A stretch of 64,000 bases of DNA from Actinoplanes derwentensis (GCF_900104725.1 NZ_LT629758.1:6751001-6815000), one strand, 5' to 3'. Shown: positions 54,772 through 64,000, numbered from the stretch's first letter. Numbers and translations are program-made. The notes: generated by a model from the letters alone, not told the origin.

Positions 54772-55718
54772 TAGATTAGCTTCGCCGCCCGCAACGCATC
54801 GGCGGTCACCTCGGTGAGCTGCTCGCCGGAGAGTTCGGCGACCTCCTTGAGCGGCATCCATCGCGCCTCGCAGGTGGAGCCGCCGACATCGTGGATGATC
54901 ACCTCGGTCGGCTGGTCCACCACGACCCGGTAGAACGCCCGGACGCCGTGCCAGTCGATCGGGTAGCCCTCCGGTCCGAGGGAGGCGGCGTCGCGGTGGC
55001 TGGCCACGCCGAGCAGTTCGAGGAGGCGGCCGGCCTGCCCGGTCTCCTCGACGAGTTCGCGGATCAGCGCGGTGCCGGGCTGCTCGCCGTAGTCGGTGCC
55101 GCCACCGGGCAGGTGCCAGCAGCCGGCTCCGGGGTAGCCGTCGGAGATCCGGGTGAGCAGCAGGTTGTCGTACGGGTCGGTGGCGATCGCGTAGGCCGCG
55201 AACCGCTGGGCCCGGTGCAGTCCGTCGGGACCTTCGTAGGCGTAGAACGACGGGAAGACCGGGGCCTCTTCGGGTCGCAGGTCGCCGGCGTTGCGGGAGA
55301 GCCCGAGCGCGGCCGCGGTGAACGGCCGCAGTTTCAGCTTCTCGGCCTCTTCCAGGGTGTGCCATCGGGCCAGGTCGGTGGGGCGGCCGACCCGGTCGAC
55401 CAGGTTGCCACCGCGCACCGAGACCTCGTAGACGAGCCGGTCGGTGTGGATGGTGACACCTCGGTGCGGCATGGAGCGCATGTCGGCCAGGACGTCATGC
55501 AGTCCGGTGACTGCGACGGAGAGCCCGGTCTCCGCCGCGGTCTCGCGGACGACGGTGTGGTTGGGATCTTCGCCGTGATCGACGGCGCCGCCGGGCAGCG
55601 ACCAGACTCCGGGAGTACCGGATTTGGACGATGCCCGGACCAGGAGGACGCGGCCTTCGTCGTCACGAGCGACGGCGTAGGCGGCGATCCTGCGGAGCGG
55701 TTCCAGTGCGGGGGTCAC
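54771..55718 (-). CDS. Tandem double-Nudix hydrolase (first paralogue)
   Basis: 315 residues from GTG 55718; an upstream TTG at 55754 is less likely because it would overlap the promoter. The first Nudix box GGAVDHGEDPNHTVVRETAA then ETGL has Ala in place of one of the paired metal-binding Glu. The second, GGGTDYGEQPGTALIRELVE then ETG, is canonical. The first domain may therefore be impaired. It shares architecture and motifs such as DPAGRV/DPYDNL and PGAGxWHL with the downstream paralogue, so a gene duplication is clear. The substrate is unknown. Confidence 0.83.
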   Translation of the reverse strand: MTPALEPLRRIAAYAVARDDEGRVLLVRASSKSGTPGVWSLPGGAVDHGEDPNHTVVRETAAETGLSVAVTGLHDVLADMRSMPHRGVTIHTDRLVYEVSVRGGNLVDRVGRPTDLARWHTLEEAEKLKLRPFTAAALGLSRNAGDLRPEEAPVFPSFYAYEGPDGLHRAQRFAAYAIATDPYDNLLLTRISDGYPGAGCWHLPGGGTDYGEQPGTALIRELVEETGQAGRLLELLGVASHRDAASLGPEGYPIDWHGVRAFYRVVVDQPTEVIIHDVGGSTCEARWMPLKEVAELSGEQLTEVTADALRAAKLI

Positions 55719-55740
55719 GGGACGGCATTCTGCCCGGAAT

Positions 55741-55767
55741 ATGTTACCTCTCAAGAACTTCTGTCAA
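55741..55767 (-). promoter_or_regulatory. Candidate sigma-70-type promoter for the Nudix pair
   Basis: On the minus strand TTGACA at 55767-55762 is followed by TAACAT at 55746-55741, with 15 bases between the hexamers (17 if ACATAT is taken as -10). The GTG at 55718 lies about 22 bases downstream. Confidence 0.5.
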
Positions 55768-55849
55768 GTTCCTGACAGTAGGATAACGGCCTGTAACTGC
55801 AGCTCAGGGCGGGTTGCGCCGCCCTGGGCGATTGATCCACTACTGACCG

Positions 55850-57397
55850 TCACTCCCACTCGATGGTGCCCGGCGGCTTGCTCGTCACGTCCAGAACCAC
55901 TCGGTTGATCTCGCGGACCTCGTTGGTGATCCGATTCGAGATCTTGGCGATCAGGTCGTACGGCAGCCGGGACCAGTCGGCGGTCATGGCGTCCTCGGAA
56001 GAGACCGGCCGCAGCACGATCGGATGCCCGTAGGTCCGCCCGTCGCCCTGCACACCCACACTGCGCACGTCGGCGAGCAGCACCACCGGGAACTGCCAGA
56101 CCTCCCGGTCCAACCCGGAGGCGGCCAGTTCCTCGCGGGCGATCAGGTCGGCGGCGCGCAGGATGTCGAGCCGCTCCCGGTCGATCGCGCCGATGATCCG
56201 GATCGCCAGGCCCGGCCCCGGGAACGGGTGCCGCTGCACGATCTCGTCAGGCAGGCCCAGCTCCTTGCCGATCGCGCGGACCTCGTCCTTGAACAGGGTG
56301 CGCAGCGGCTCGATGAGCGAGAACTGGAGGTCGTCGGGGAGACCGCCGACGTTGTGGTGCGACTTGATGTTGGCGGTGCCGGTGCCGCCGCCGGACTCGA
56401 CCACGTCGGGGTAGAGAGTGCCCTGCACCAGGAACTCGATGTGCCGCTCAGCATCCAGTTTGCGAGCTTCTGACTCGAATGTCCGGATGAACTCCCGGCC
56501 AATGATCTTGCGCTTCTGCTCCGGGTCGGTGACGTCCTTCAGGAAGCCGAGGAACTGCTCCTCCGCGTCGACGACGATCAGCCGGACTCCGGTGGACGCG
56601 ACATAGTCCTTCTCCACCTGCTCGGCCTCGCCCGCGCGCAGCAGACCGTGATCGACGAAGACACAGGTGAGTTGATCACCGATCGCCTTGTGGACCAGGG
56701 CCGCCGCCACGGCGGAGTCGACGCCGCCGGAGAGCGCGCAGAGGACCTGCTTGTCGCCGACCTGCTCACGGATCAGGGCGACCTGGTCGTCGATGATGTT
56801 ACTGGGAGTCCAGGTGGGCTCGAGACCGGCGATGTCGTACAGGAACCGCTTCAGCATCTCCTGGCCCTGCTCGGTGTGCGCCACCTCGGGGTGGAACTGC
56901 ACACCGGCCCGCTTCGAGGTCAGGTCCTCGAAGGCGGCGACGGGAGCGCCGGGGGTCGAGGCGGTGACGGCGAAACCGGCCGGGGCGACCGAGACGCTGT
57001 CGCCGTGGCTCATCCACACCGGGAGATCGGCGGGCAGCTCACGGAGCAGGGTGCCGCCGCGGGTTTCCAGAAGGGTCCGGCCGTACTCCCGGGAGCCGGT
57101 GTGGGCCACCGTGCCACCGAGGGCCTGGGCCATCGCCTGGAAGCCGTAACAGATGCCGAAGACCGGGACATCGCTGTCGAACAGGCCGGCATCGAGCGTC
57201 GGAGCACCGGGCTCGTAGACGCTGGACGGGCCGCCGGAGAGGATGATCGCGGCGGGATTCTTCGCCAGCATCTCGGCCACCGGCATCGAGTGCGGAACGA
57301 TCTCCGAGTAGACACGGGCCTCGCGGACCCGGCGGGCGATCAACTGAGCGTACTGGGCGCCGAAGTCGACGACGAGAACGGGACGCGGGGTACTCAC
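55850..57397 (-). CDS. guaA: GMP synthase (glutamine-hydrolysing)
   Basis: 515 residues, normal length. Class I amidotransferase domain: [11 protein letters not shown], nucleophile Cys in [13 protein letters not shown] (about Cys82), His/Glu in [16 protein letters not shown]-loop ATPase: [15 protein letters not shown] at about residue 224. The C-terminal dimerisation/XMP-binding domain has [15 protein letters not shown] and ends KPPGTIEWE. It converts XMP to GMP using glutamine. The GTG start at 57397 lies in the second of two direct repeats and is overlapped by a 6-codon upstream frame. guaB and guaB3 are 5-6 kb away. Confidence 0.97.
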   Translation of the reverse strand: MSTPRPVLVVDFGAQYAQLIARRVREARVYSEIVPHSMPVAEMLAKNPAAIILSGGPSSVYEPGAPTLDAGLFDSDVPVFGICYGFQAMAQALGGTVAHTGSREYGRTLLETRGGTLLRELPADLPVWMSHGDSVSVAPAGFAVTASTPGAPVAAFEDLTSKRAGVQFHPEVAHTEQGQEMLKRFLYDIAGLEPTWTPSNIIDDQVALIREQVGDKQVLCALSGGVDSAVAAALVHKAIGDQLTCVFVDHGLLRAGEAEQVEKDYVASTGVRLIVVDAEEQFLGFLKDVTDPEQKRKIIGREFIRTFESEARKLDAERHIEFLVQGTLYPDVVESGGGTGTANIKSHHNVGGLPDDLQFSLIEPLRTLFKDEVRAIGKELGLPDEIVQRHPFPGPGLAIRIIGAIDRERLDILRAADLIAREELAASGLDREVWQFPVVLLADVRSVGVQGDGRTYGHPIVLRPVSSEDAMTADWSRLPYDLIAKISNRITNEVREINRVVLDVTSKPPGTIEWE

Positions 57398-57414
57398 CCG
57401 GCGAGTTTACTCAC
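57394..57414 (-). promoter_or_regulatory. Mini-ORF and direct repeat at the guaA start
   Basis: CTCACCSGGCGAG occurs twice (57393-57405 and 57410-57422), 17 bp apart. On the minus strand the upstream copy starts a six-codon frame (MSKLAG) whose TGA overlaps the guaA GTG as GTGA. No Shine-Dalgarno sequence precedes either start. It could couple guaA translation to leader translation. Confidence 0.35.
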
Positions 57415-57435
57415 CGGGCGAGCACCCCGTAGTGG

Positions 57436-59205
57436 TCAGGCTCGGTAGTACGTGCGGATCGTCGTGTACTTCACGTTGCCCGCCTTGTCGTACGCCCGGA
57501 CCCGGACCTTCATCGTCTTCTTCTGGCTGGCCACCTTGAAGCTGAGCAGGTACCCGGCCGTGGTGTCGGTCGCGACCACCTTGCCGTTCACCAGCAGCTG
57601 GACCTTGCTGATGCCGGACTTGTCGGAGGCCTTGACGTAGACCTTGACCGTGCCCTTGACCTTCTTCTTGGTCGCCGGGGCCTTGGTGATCGAGACAGCC
57701 GGAACGATGTTGTCGGCGATCACCGTGCGGATCGGCAGCCACTTCGTGTTGCCGGCCTTGTCCGTCAGCCGCAGCTCGACCGTGATCGGGCCGTTGCGGC
57801 CGGCCGTCTTCAGCACCGGCGCGAACGGGGCGGTGTAGTCCCAGCTGTGCCACTTGCCGTTCACGTACAGGTCGGCCTTGCGGACGCCGGACCAGTCGTC
57901 GGCCGCCCCGGTCAGCGTGATCGGGGCGTTGGCGCGCACCTTCGCGTTGGCCGCCGGGGTGAAGCCGGTGGCGGTCGGCGGGACGACGTCAGCACCCTTG
58001 GTCAGCGCGGCGGCCGCGTTGACCCGGCCGAACTTGGTCCAGCTGTTCTTCGTGGCCGAGCTGGTGATCGCCCGCTGGAGGCTCCAGTTGGTGTAGGCCG
58101 GCCGGTGGGACGCGACGAGCGCGGCCACTCCGGCGACCAGCGGCGAGGAGAACGACGTGCCCTGCACCGGGTAAAGATCGGTCCAGTTGTCCTGGTAGTA
58201 GCGGCCTTTCAGGGTCATGCCCGCGGTGATACCGGGTGCGGCCACGTCGACCCAGCTGCCGTAGGTGGAGAACGACGCTTTGGCGATGCCGCCGGTGCGG
58301 GTGTCGGTCGCACCGACCGACAGCACCTCGGCGTACGCCGCCGGGTAGGTGTAAGTGGTCTTGCCGTCGTTGCCGGCCGCCGCGACGACCAGGGCACCCT
58401 TGGCGTTCGCGTAGGCCACCGCATCCCGCAGGACCGCTGCGGACGACTTGCCGCCGAGCGACAGGTTGATCACCTTCGCGCCCTGCTTGGCCGCGTAGAT
58501 GACCCCGTTCGCGATGGCGGAGTAGTAGCCCTCACCGTTCTTGTCGAGCACCTTGACCGGGAGAATCTGGCACTGCTCACAGACGCCGGCCATGCCCGCG
58601 CCGTTGTTCGTCTTCGCGGCGATCAGCGAGGCCACGATCGTGCCGTGTCCCTCGTCGTCGGTGGGGTTCTTGTCCCTGTTGACGAAGTCGTAGCCGGGCA
58701 GGACCTTGCCCACCAGGTCCCCGACCACCTTCACGCCGGTGTCGACGACGGCGACCTTGATCGCTTTGCCCTTCGTGGTGTCCCACGCGGTGGGCACCTT
58801 GATCTGGGGCAGTTCGGGCTGGTACGCGAAGTACGGATCGTTCGGCGTCACATCGAGCTTCGTGGCGACGTGGTCGACCTCGACATAGGAGACGTTCGGG
58901 TCGAGCTTCAGGGCCGCGGTGACGGCCGAGGCCCGGCCACTGGGAACGCTGATCGACTTCACGCGCACTTCACTGAGCAGGCTCTTCGACAGCGAACCGG
59001 CCTCGGCCAGCCCGAATCGGCCCAGTGTGGCCAGTTCGACTTCCGGCGCCACTCCGGCCCGCAGGCCGACCAGCAGGCGGACCGGCAGTTCCGGGGTCGC
59101 GGCGCTCGTCACCGAGGCGTTCGCGGAAATCGCCGCGATACCGGCCCCGGCGAGCAGCGCGGTGGCGGACAGACCGACGACGATCCGCCGATGGAGGGAT
59201 TTCAT
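57436..59205 (-). CDS. Secreted S8 family (subtilisin-like) serine protease
   Basis: 589 residues. A Sec signal (IVVGLSATALLAGAGIAAISAN) is followed by an inhibitor-I9-like prodomain to about residue 110. The catalytic triad is Asp in VAVVDTGVK (about 154), His in DDEGHGTIVASL (about 189) and Ser in QGTSFSSPLVAG (about 347). The oxyanion Asn is in VVAAAGNDG. The C-terminal 190 residues hold two Ig-like beta domains (VPPTATGFTPAANAKVRANA, then IVPAVSITKAPA), likely for wall or substrate binding. GGAGG precedes the ATG. Monocistronic exoprotease. Confidence 0.93.
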   Translation of the reverse strand: MKSLHRRIVVGLSATALLAGAGIAAISANASVTSAATPELPVRLLVGLRAGVAPEVELATLGRFGLAEAGSLSKSLLSEVRVKSISVPSGRASAVTAALKLDPNVSYVEVDHVATKLDVTPNDPYFAYQPELPQIKVPTAWDTTKGKAIKVAVVDTGVKVVGDLVGKVLPGYDFVNRDKNPTDDEGHGTIVASLIAAKTNNGAGMAGVCEQCQILPVKVLDKNGEGYYSAIANGVIYAAKQGAKVINLSLGGKSSAAVLRDAVAYANAKGALVVAAAGNDGKTTYTYPAAYAEVLSVGATDTRTGGIAKASFSTYGSWVDVAAPGITAGMTLKGRYYQDNWTDLYPVQGTSFSSPLVAGVAALVASHRPAYTNWSLQRAITSSATKNSWTKFGRVNAAAALTKGADVVPPTATGFTPAANAKVRANAPITLTGAADDWSGVRKADLYVNGKWHSWDYTAPFAPVLKTAGRNGPITVELRLTDKAGNTKWLPIRTVIADNIVPAVSITKAPATKKKVKGTVKVYVKASDKSGISKVQLLVNGKVVATDTTAGYLLSFKVASQKKTMKVRVRAYDKAGNVKYTTIRTYYRA

Positions 59206-59350
59206 TCGGTGAGTGCCTCCCCGTGGAGCGACGCATCGCGGACCGATGAATCGCCGGGACAGAGTACCGGCGATCTTAAATTAAGCAATACCCCGCTTCA
59301 TTGACCGAGACCTGCCTGAGCCATTGAGCGGCACCACGATCTCATTTACT

Positions 59351-59367
59351 GTTCCGCTATGCGGAAC
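59351..59367 (+). promoter_or_regulatory. Inverted repeat straddling the LCP start codon
   Basis: GTTCCGC at 59351-59357 and GCGGAAC at 59361-59367 are perfect inverted copies with the start ATG at 59359-59361 in the loop. TTTACT at 59345-59350 could be a -10 for a leaderless message. Confidence 0.35.
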
Positions 59368-60444
59368 AGCAAGATCACTTGGTCGATCATCGGCGGTACC
59401 GCCCTGGCCCTGGTCGCCGGAGTGGGCGTGGCCGTGGCGATCAACCGGGGTCAGGGCGAGCCCGCCTCGGCACCGGCCGGCGCCGCACCCACGATCAGCG
59501 TCACACCGAGCGCGGCCCCGGCACCATCGCCCGGTGCCGACATCAAAGGGCCACTCGACCTGGTGTTGATCGGTGTGGACACTCGGGTCAGCATCCCGGG
59601 CTACCCACCGCACGCCGACACGATCATGCTGATGCACGTGGAGGCCGACCTGAAGTCGGCGTACCTCTACTCACTGCCCCGCGACCTCCGGGTCGAGATC
59701 CCGGCCTACCAGAAGTCCGGCTTCCCGGGTGGGCGCCACAAGATCACCGAAGCGATGAGCCGGGGCGCGGCGATTCCCGGTTCGGAGAAGAAGAACGTCG
59801 AGCAGGGTTACGAACTGCTCACGAAAACTCTCAGTGCGTATACCGGGATCAAAACCTTCCACGGCGGCGCCATTCTCAATTTCGGCGGTCTGGACAAATT
59901 GGTCGATGAGCTCGGCGGCATCGACATCGTCGTCGACCAGAAGGTCAAGTCCCGGCACCGCAAGCCGGACGGTTCGATGCGGCCGGAGTCCGGCGGCGAC
60001 TACACCGGACCGCAGGCCACCTACCAGCCCGGCAACCAGCACCTGGTCGGCTGGCAGGCACTCGACTACGCCCGGCAGCGCTACGGCCTGCCCAACGGCG
60101 ACTACGACCGGCAGCGACACCACCGCCAGCTGGTCGAGGCGATCTTCGGCAAGTCACTGTCGCAGGGTTTGTCCGATCCGGCGAAACTCGGCGGAGTGAT
60201 CAGCGCGCTCGGTGACGCGCTCGTCTATGTCGGCGGGCGTACGCCGTTCGAGTACGCCTACGCCCTTCGGGACCTCACGACCGAGAACATCACCACCGTC
60301 TCGCTACCCGGTGAGGGAGTCGGCAGCGGCGGCAACTACCTGGGTGAACAGCTCGAGCCGGAGGGCAGGGCATTCGTCAAGGCGGTAGCCAAGGGCACGC
60401 ACGTCGCATATCTCGCCGCACATCCCAAACTGGTCGACAAGTAG
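59359..60444 (+). CDS. LytR-CpsA-Psr (LCP) family protein
   Basis: 361 residues. The N-terminal signal anchor (WSIIGGTALALVAGVGVAVAI) precedes a Pro/Ala-rich stalk. The LCP domain carries DLVLIGVDTR, the DTIMLMHV strand with Asp, SLPRDLRVEIP with the pyrophosphate-binding Arg, KITEAMSRG, and GGLDKLVDELGGIDIVVDQ. ALDYARQRYGLPNGDYDRQRH supplies the later conserved arginines. LCP enzymes transfer lipid-linked glycopolymers to the cell wall. It could attach the product of a polysaccharide locus such as that at 4-18 kb, though it is not adjacent. The M1 peptidase gene follows after 10 bases. Confidence 0.92.
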   Translation: MRNSKITWSIIGGTALALVAGVGVAVAINRGQGEPASAPAGAAPTISVTPSAAPAPSPGADIKGPLDLVLIGVDTRVSIPGYPPHADTIMLMHVEADLKSAYLYSLPRDLRVEIPAYQKSGFPGGRHKITEAMSRGAAIPGSEKKNVEQGYELLTKTLSAYTGIKTFHGGAILNFGGLDKLVDELGGIDIVVDQKVKSRHRKPDGSMRPESGGDYTGPQATYQPGNQHLVGWQALDYARQRYGLPNGDYDRQRHHRQLVEAIFGKSLSQGLSDPAKLGGVISALGDALVYVGGRTPFEYAYALRDLTTENITTVSLPGEGVGSGGNYLGEQLEPEGRAFVKAVAKGTHVAYLAAHPKLVDK

Positions 60445-60454
60445 CCTCGGGGGC

Positions 60455-61843
60455 ATGAGACGACGGGGCGGCGCACTGGTTCTCCTGCTGGTGCTCTCCG
60501 GCTGTTCGACGCCGCCCCCGGCAAAGCAGCCGGCCTTCGCTCCCGGTGCGGACGGGGCCGGTGATCCGTACTTCCCGAAGTACGGCAACGGCGGCTACGA
60601 CGTCGCCGGTTATGACCTGAACCTGACGTACGAGCCCACCACCAACCGGCTGGCCGGCACCGCGACGATCACCGCGACCGCCGTCCAGGACCTGTCCCGG
60701 TTCAATCTGGACCTGTCCGGGCTGACCGCGTCCGAGGTGACCGTCGACGGCACCGAGGCGACCGCGACCGCCGAGGGCGCCGAGTTGGTGGTCACCCCGG
60801 CCGCCGGCCTGATCCGCGGCCGGCCGTTCACCGCTGTGGTCACCTACAGCGGCACTCCCGGCCCGATCGAGAACGACACCCTCGGCACCTCCGGCTGGCT
60901 CCGCTCCGGCAAGACCGGCGCGATCGCTCTCGGTCAGCCGGAGTCGGCGAGCACCTGGTTCCCGGTCAACGACCACCCCACCGACAAAGCCACCTTCAAG
61001 CTGGCGATGAGCGTGCCCGAGGGTGTCGAAGTGCTCAGCAACGGCGTGCCCGGCGAGCATCGGACCAGCGGCGGCCGGACGATCTGGCACTGGTCCGAGG
61101 ACTCGCCGATGGCCAGTTACCTCTCCACCGTCGTGATCGGTCAGTACCGGATCACCTCCGGCGCCCATCAGGGCCGCCCGATGGTCACCGCGATCCCCGA
61201 ATCACTGCCCGCCGACGGCGACGCGGCCCGGTCCCTGGCCCGCACCGGCGAGGTCACCGACTTCCTGGAGACCCAGTTCGGGCCGTACCCGTTCAGCGCC
61301 AACGGCGGCGTGGTCGTCGACGACGATCAGATCCGCTACGCGCTGGAGACCCAGTCCCGCCCGGTCTACGGCAACACGTTCTTCGTCGGCGGCGAGAACA
61401 CCCAGGTGGTCGCCCACGAGCTGGCCCACCAGTGGTTCGGCGACAGCGTGGCCCTGACCCGCTGGCAGGACATCTGGCTCAACGAGGGCTTCGCCACCTA
61501 CGCCGAGTGGCTCTGGTCCGAACACTCCGGTGACGAGACCGCCCAGGAACTCTTCGACGAGCAGTACCGCGCCTTCAACTGGTCCGAGACCCCCGGCGAC
61601 CCCACCCCGCAACGCCTCTTCGGCAACGCCGTCTACCAGCGCGGCGGCATGACCGTCCACGCGCTGCGCAAAACGATTGGCGACAAGGCCTTCTTCACGC
61701 TGGTCAAGGACTGGACCGCCCAACACCGCAACGGCAACGTCACCACCGCCCAGTTCATCACCGCCGCGTCCGCCGCCGCCGGAAAGCCGTTGGACAGCTT
61801 CTTCGAAGCCTGGCTGAACGGCACCACAAAACCAACCATTTAG
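60455..61843 (+). CDS. M1 family zinc metallopeptidase lipoprotein
   Basis: 462 residues. The lipoprotein signal ends VLLLVLSGC (about residue 18). The N-terminal beta domain has the M1 pattern (YDLNLTYEPTTNRLAGTATI). Catalytic: zinc site VVAHELAHQWFGDS with the third ligand Glu 18 residues on in WLNEGFATYAEW. The GAMEN exopeptidase loop reads ALETQSRP. It is shorter than PepN because the C-terminal helical domain is minimal. An outside-facing aminopeptidase is likely. It lies 10 bases after the LCP gene, so they are probably co-transcribed. Confidence 0.92.
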   Translation: MRRRGGALVLLLVLSGCSTPPPAKQPAFAPGADGAGDPYFPKYGNGGYDVAGYDLNLTYEPTTNRLAGTATITATAVQDLSRFNLDLSGLTASEVTVDGTEATATAEGAELVVTPAAGLIRGRPFTAVVTYSGTPGPIENDTLGTSGWLRSGKTGAIALGQPESASTWFPVNDHPTDKATFKLAMSVPEGVEVLSNGVPGEHRTSGGRTIWHWSEDSPMASYLSTVVIGQYRITSGAHQGRPMVTAIPESLPADGDAARSLARTGEVTDFLETQFGPYPFSANGGVVVDDDQIRYALETQSRPVYGNTFFVGGENTQVVAHELAHQWFGDSVALTRWQDIWLNEGFATYAEWLWSEHSGDETAQELFDEQYRAFNWSETPGDPTPQRLFGNAVYQRGGMTVHALRKTIGDKAFFTLVKDWTAQHRNGNVTTAQFITAASAAAGKPLDSFFEAWLNGTTKPTI

Positions 61844-61869
61844 TACGGTCGTCAAAGGTCCCGCCCCAC

Positions 61870-62095
61870 CCCGCGAGGCGGTCCCATCCCCAGACCGCCC
61901 AGCGGCCGCCGGGCCGAATGCGGTGGAGACGAAACCCGCCTGCCCAGCGTGGCAGCTTGAGGTGCGAACCGCACCCCACCTCAGCACACAATCGAGATCT
62001 CGGGGTTGTGTGGTGACTTGAGGTGCGAATCGCACCCGGACTCACCACACAACCGGGGTCCCGGCTTTGCGTGGTGAGTTGGGGTGCGAAACCGC
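61870..62095. repeat. Second copy of dispersed repeat: conserved block plus 61-bp tandem units
   Basis: The block at 61870-61925 matches those at 52251 and 52617. Units then begin GYGTGG at 61947, 62008 and 62069, exactly 61 bp apart. The middle unit is a nested palindrome: TTGTGTGGTGA (62006-62016) with TCACCACACAA (62042-62052), enclosing GGTGCG-AAT-CGCACC (62022-62036). The array fills the 280-bp gap between the convergent M1 peptidase and guaB3 genes and contains nothing else. Confidence 0.8.
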
Positions 62096-62123
62096 GCAGA
62101 CGGCGGGCCGGACGTGGGGGCGG

Positions 62124-63242
62124 TCAGCGGTCGAGGACCAGGGAGACCTTCTGGAACTCCTTGACATCGCGGTAACCGCACTTGGCCATCGCGCGCTTCA
62201 GGCCACCGAACAGGTTCAGCTGGCCGTCGGCGCTGTTCGCCGGGCCGTAGAGGACCTCTTCGAGGGTGCCGTCGGGCTCGCCGGCGATGCAGAAACCACC
62301 GCGCGGCAGGGACGGGTGCGACGCCGACGAGTGCCACCAGGCACCGCCCGCGGGAGCGCCCGCGGCCAGCGACAGCGGCTCGCCGAGCATCACCGCGTCG
62401 GCGCCGCAGGCGATGGTCTTGGCGATGTCACCGGAGGTGGCCACACCACCGTCGGCGATCAGGTGCACGTACCGGCCGCCGGTCTCGTCCAGGTAGTCGC
62501 GGCGGGCGGCCGCGGCGTCGGCGATCGCGGTGGCCATCGGCACCCGGATGCCGAGCACGGTGTCCGTGGTGGACCACTCGTCGGCGCCGACACCGACGAT
62601 CACACCGGCCGCGCCGGTGCGCATCAGGTGCAGGGCCGTCTTGTAGTCGGTGCAGCCGCCGACGATGACCGGCAGGTCGAGGTCAGCGATGAACTCCTTC
62701 AGGTTCAGCGGCTCGTCCGTCGTGGACACGTGCTCCGCCGAGACCAGGGTGCCCTGGATGACCAGGATGTCGACACCGGCGTCCAGCACCACCGGCGCCA
62801 GCGCCAGGGTGTGCTGCGGCGACACCCGGACGGCGGTGGTGACGCCGGACGCGCGGATCTGCTTGACCCGCTCGGCGATCAGCTCCGGCTTGATCGGCTC
62901 GGCGTAGACCTCCTGCAGACGCTTGGTGGCGTCGGCGTCCTCATCGAGCGAGGCCAGCTCTTCGAGGATCTTGGTGGGGTTCTCGTACCGGGTCCAGAGG
63001 CCTTCCGCGTTCAGTATCCCCAGGCCACCGAGACGGCCCAGGGCGATCACCGACTCGGGACTCTGGGTGGCGTCCGACGGGTGCGCGACACAGGGGATCT
63101 TGAAGGGGTACGCATCGAGTTTCCACTCGGTCGACACGTCGTCCACGTCACGGGTGCGACGGCTCGGAACAATGGCGATGTCGTCCAAGTGGTAGCCGCG
63201 CTGCGCGGTCTTGCCTAGGCCGATCTCCACTACGTCACGCAT
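62124..63242 (-). CDS. guaB3: GuaB3-type IMP dehydrogenase-related protein
   Basis: 372 residues, without CBS domains. The TIM barrel opens RGYHLDDIAIVPSRRTRD, with DETGGRYVHLIADGGVATSG and ACGADAVMLGEPL at the phosphate site as in IMPDH/GMPR. At the catalytic loop, where IMPDH has SICTT, this protein reads EWSTT, with Ser replacing the essential Cys. IMP dehydrogenase activity is therefore unlikely, in keeping with reports that mycobacterial GuaB3 is inactive as IMPDH. Gene order guaB-guaB3 with a 19-base gap is the conserved actinobacterial operon. Confidence 0.9.
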   Translation of the reverse strand: MRDVVEIGLGKTAQRGYHLDDIAIVPSRRTRDVDDVSTEWKLDAYPFKIPCVAHPSDATQSPESVIALGRLGGLGILNAEGLWTRYENPTKILEELASLDEDADATKRLQEVYAEPIKPELIAERVKQIRASGVTTAVRVSPQHTLALAPVVLDAGVDILVIQGTLVSAEHVSTTDEPLNLKEFIADLDLPVIVGGCTDYKTALHLMRTGAAGVIVGVGADEWSTTDTVLGIRVPMATAIADAAAARRDYLDETGGRYVHLIADGGVATSGDIAKTIACGADAVMLGEPLSLAAGAPAGGAWWHSSASHPSLPRGGFCIAGEPDGTLEEVLYGPANSADGQLNLFGGLKRAMAKCGYRDVKEFQKVSLVLDR

Positions 63243-63261
63243 TCTGGGGCGCCCTCAAGTC

Positions 63262-64000
<739 letters not shown>

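Noticed and set aside
53884..55365. Single 493-codon frame spanning the two Nudix genes
   Set aside because: Only the part after 54771 carries Nudix motifs. The rest is an out-of-frame shadow of the upstream paralogue, with an Arg-rich composition.

Overview
The window is high-GC actinobacterial DNA. Start codons are often GTG, and neighbouring genes commonly overlap as GTGA or ATGA. Gene content fits Micromonosporaceae and looks Actinoplanes-like: a PspC/LiaF-type envelope stress locus, LCP protein, GuaB3 beside GuaB, and the order sucC-sucD-DUF6350-purN-purH. The genus is an inference. No rRNA, tRNA, CRISPR array, prophage or insertion sequence was recognised.

Layout. 1-2.8 kb: two ABC-2 type exporter modules on the minus strand, with an array of CTCAG half-sites upstream. 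2.9-18.6 kb: a polysaccharide locus. It has a GH26-like secreted hydrolase, an APS kinase with a decayed ATP-sulfurylase half, a tightly coupled operon (Wzz-like, O-antigen polymerase/ligase-like, APH-like kinase, sulfotransferase, Wzx-like flippase, methyltransferase, GH26-like lipoprotein), then a WecG/TagA glycosyltransferase with a low-complexity insert, a second sulfotransferase and a GT2 glycosyltransferase. A VOC protein and a DUF4262 protein interrupt it. The simplest reading is a sulfated, methylated exopolysaccharide (capsule or sporangial matrix), with PAPS supplied locally.

18.6-34 kb: DeoR regulator with galT, a small secreted protein, then central metabolism (adhE, icd, mdh, purH, purN, sucD, sucC), plus an AbiEi/DUF559 gene and a REP-like palindrome cluster. 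34-41 kb: a mutase-domain relic, two tandem M23 peptidases, pcrA, a secreted 5'-nucleotidase and a chorismate mutase. 41-47 kb: a peptide/nickel-type ABC importer. 47-51 kb: a NarL-type response regulator and PspC-sensor kinase, divergent from a PspC/LiaF-like protein; the divergent promoter has the same CTCAGGG motif seen upstream of the ABC exporter at 2.8 kb. 51-54 kb: psd and pssA, convergent, separated by a repeat element. 54-64 kb: two tandem double-Nudix proteins, guaA, a subtilisin-like protease, an LCP protein, an M1 peptidase lipoprotein, guaB3 and a truncated guaB.

The most unusual non-coding signal is a dispersed repeat family at 52.25-52.67 kb and 61.87-62.10 kb. It combines a conserved block of about 55 bp with tandem units of 60-61 bp, and some units fold as nested palindromes.
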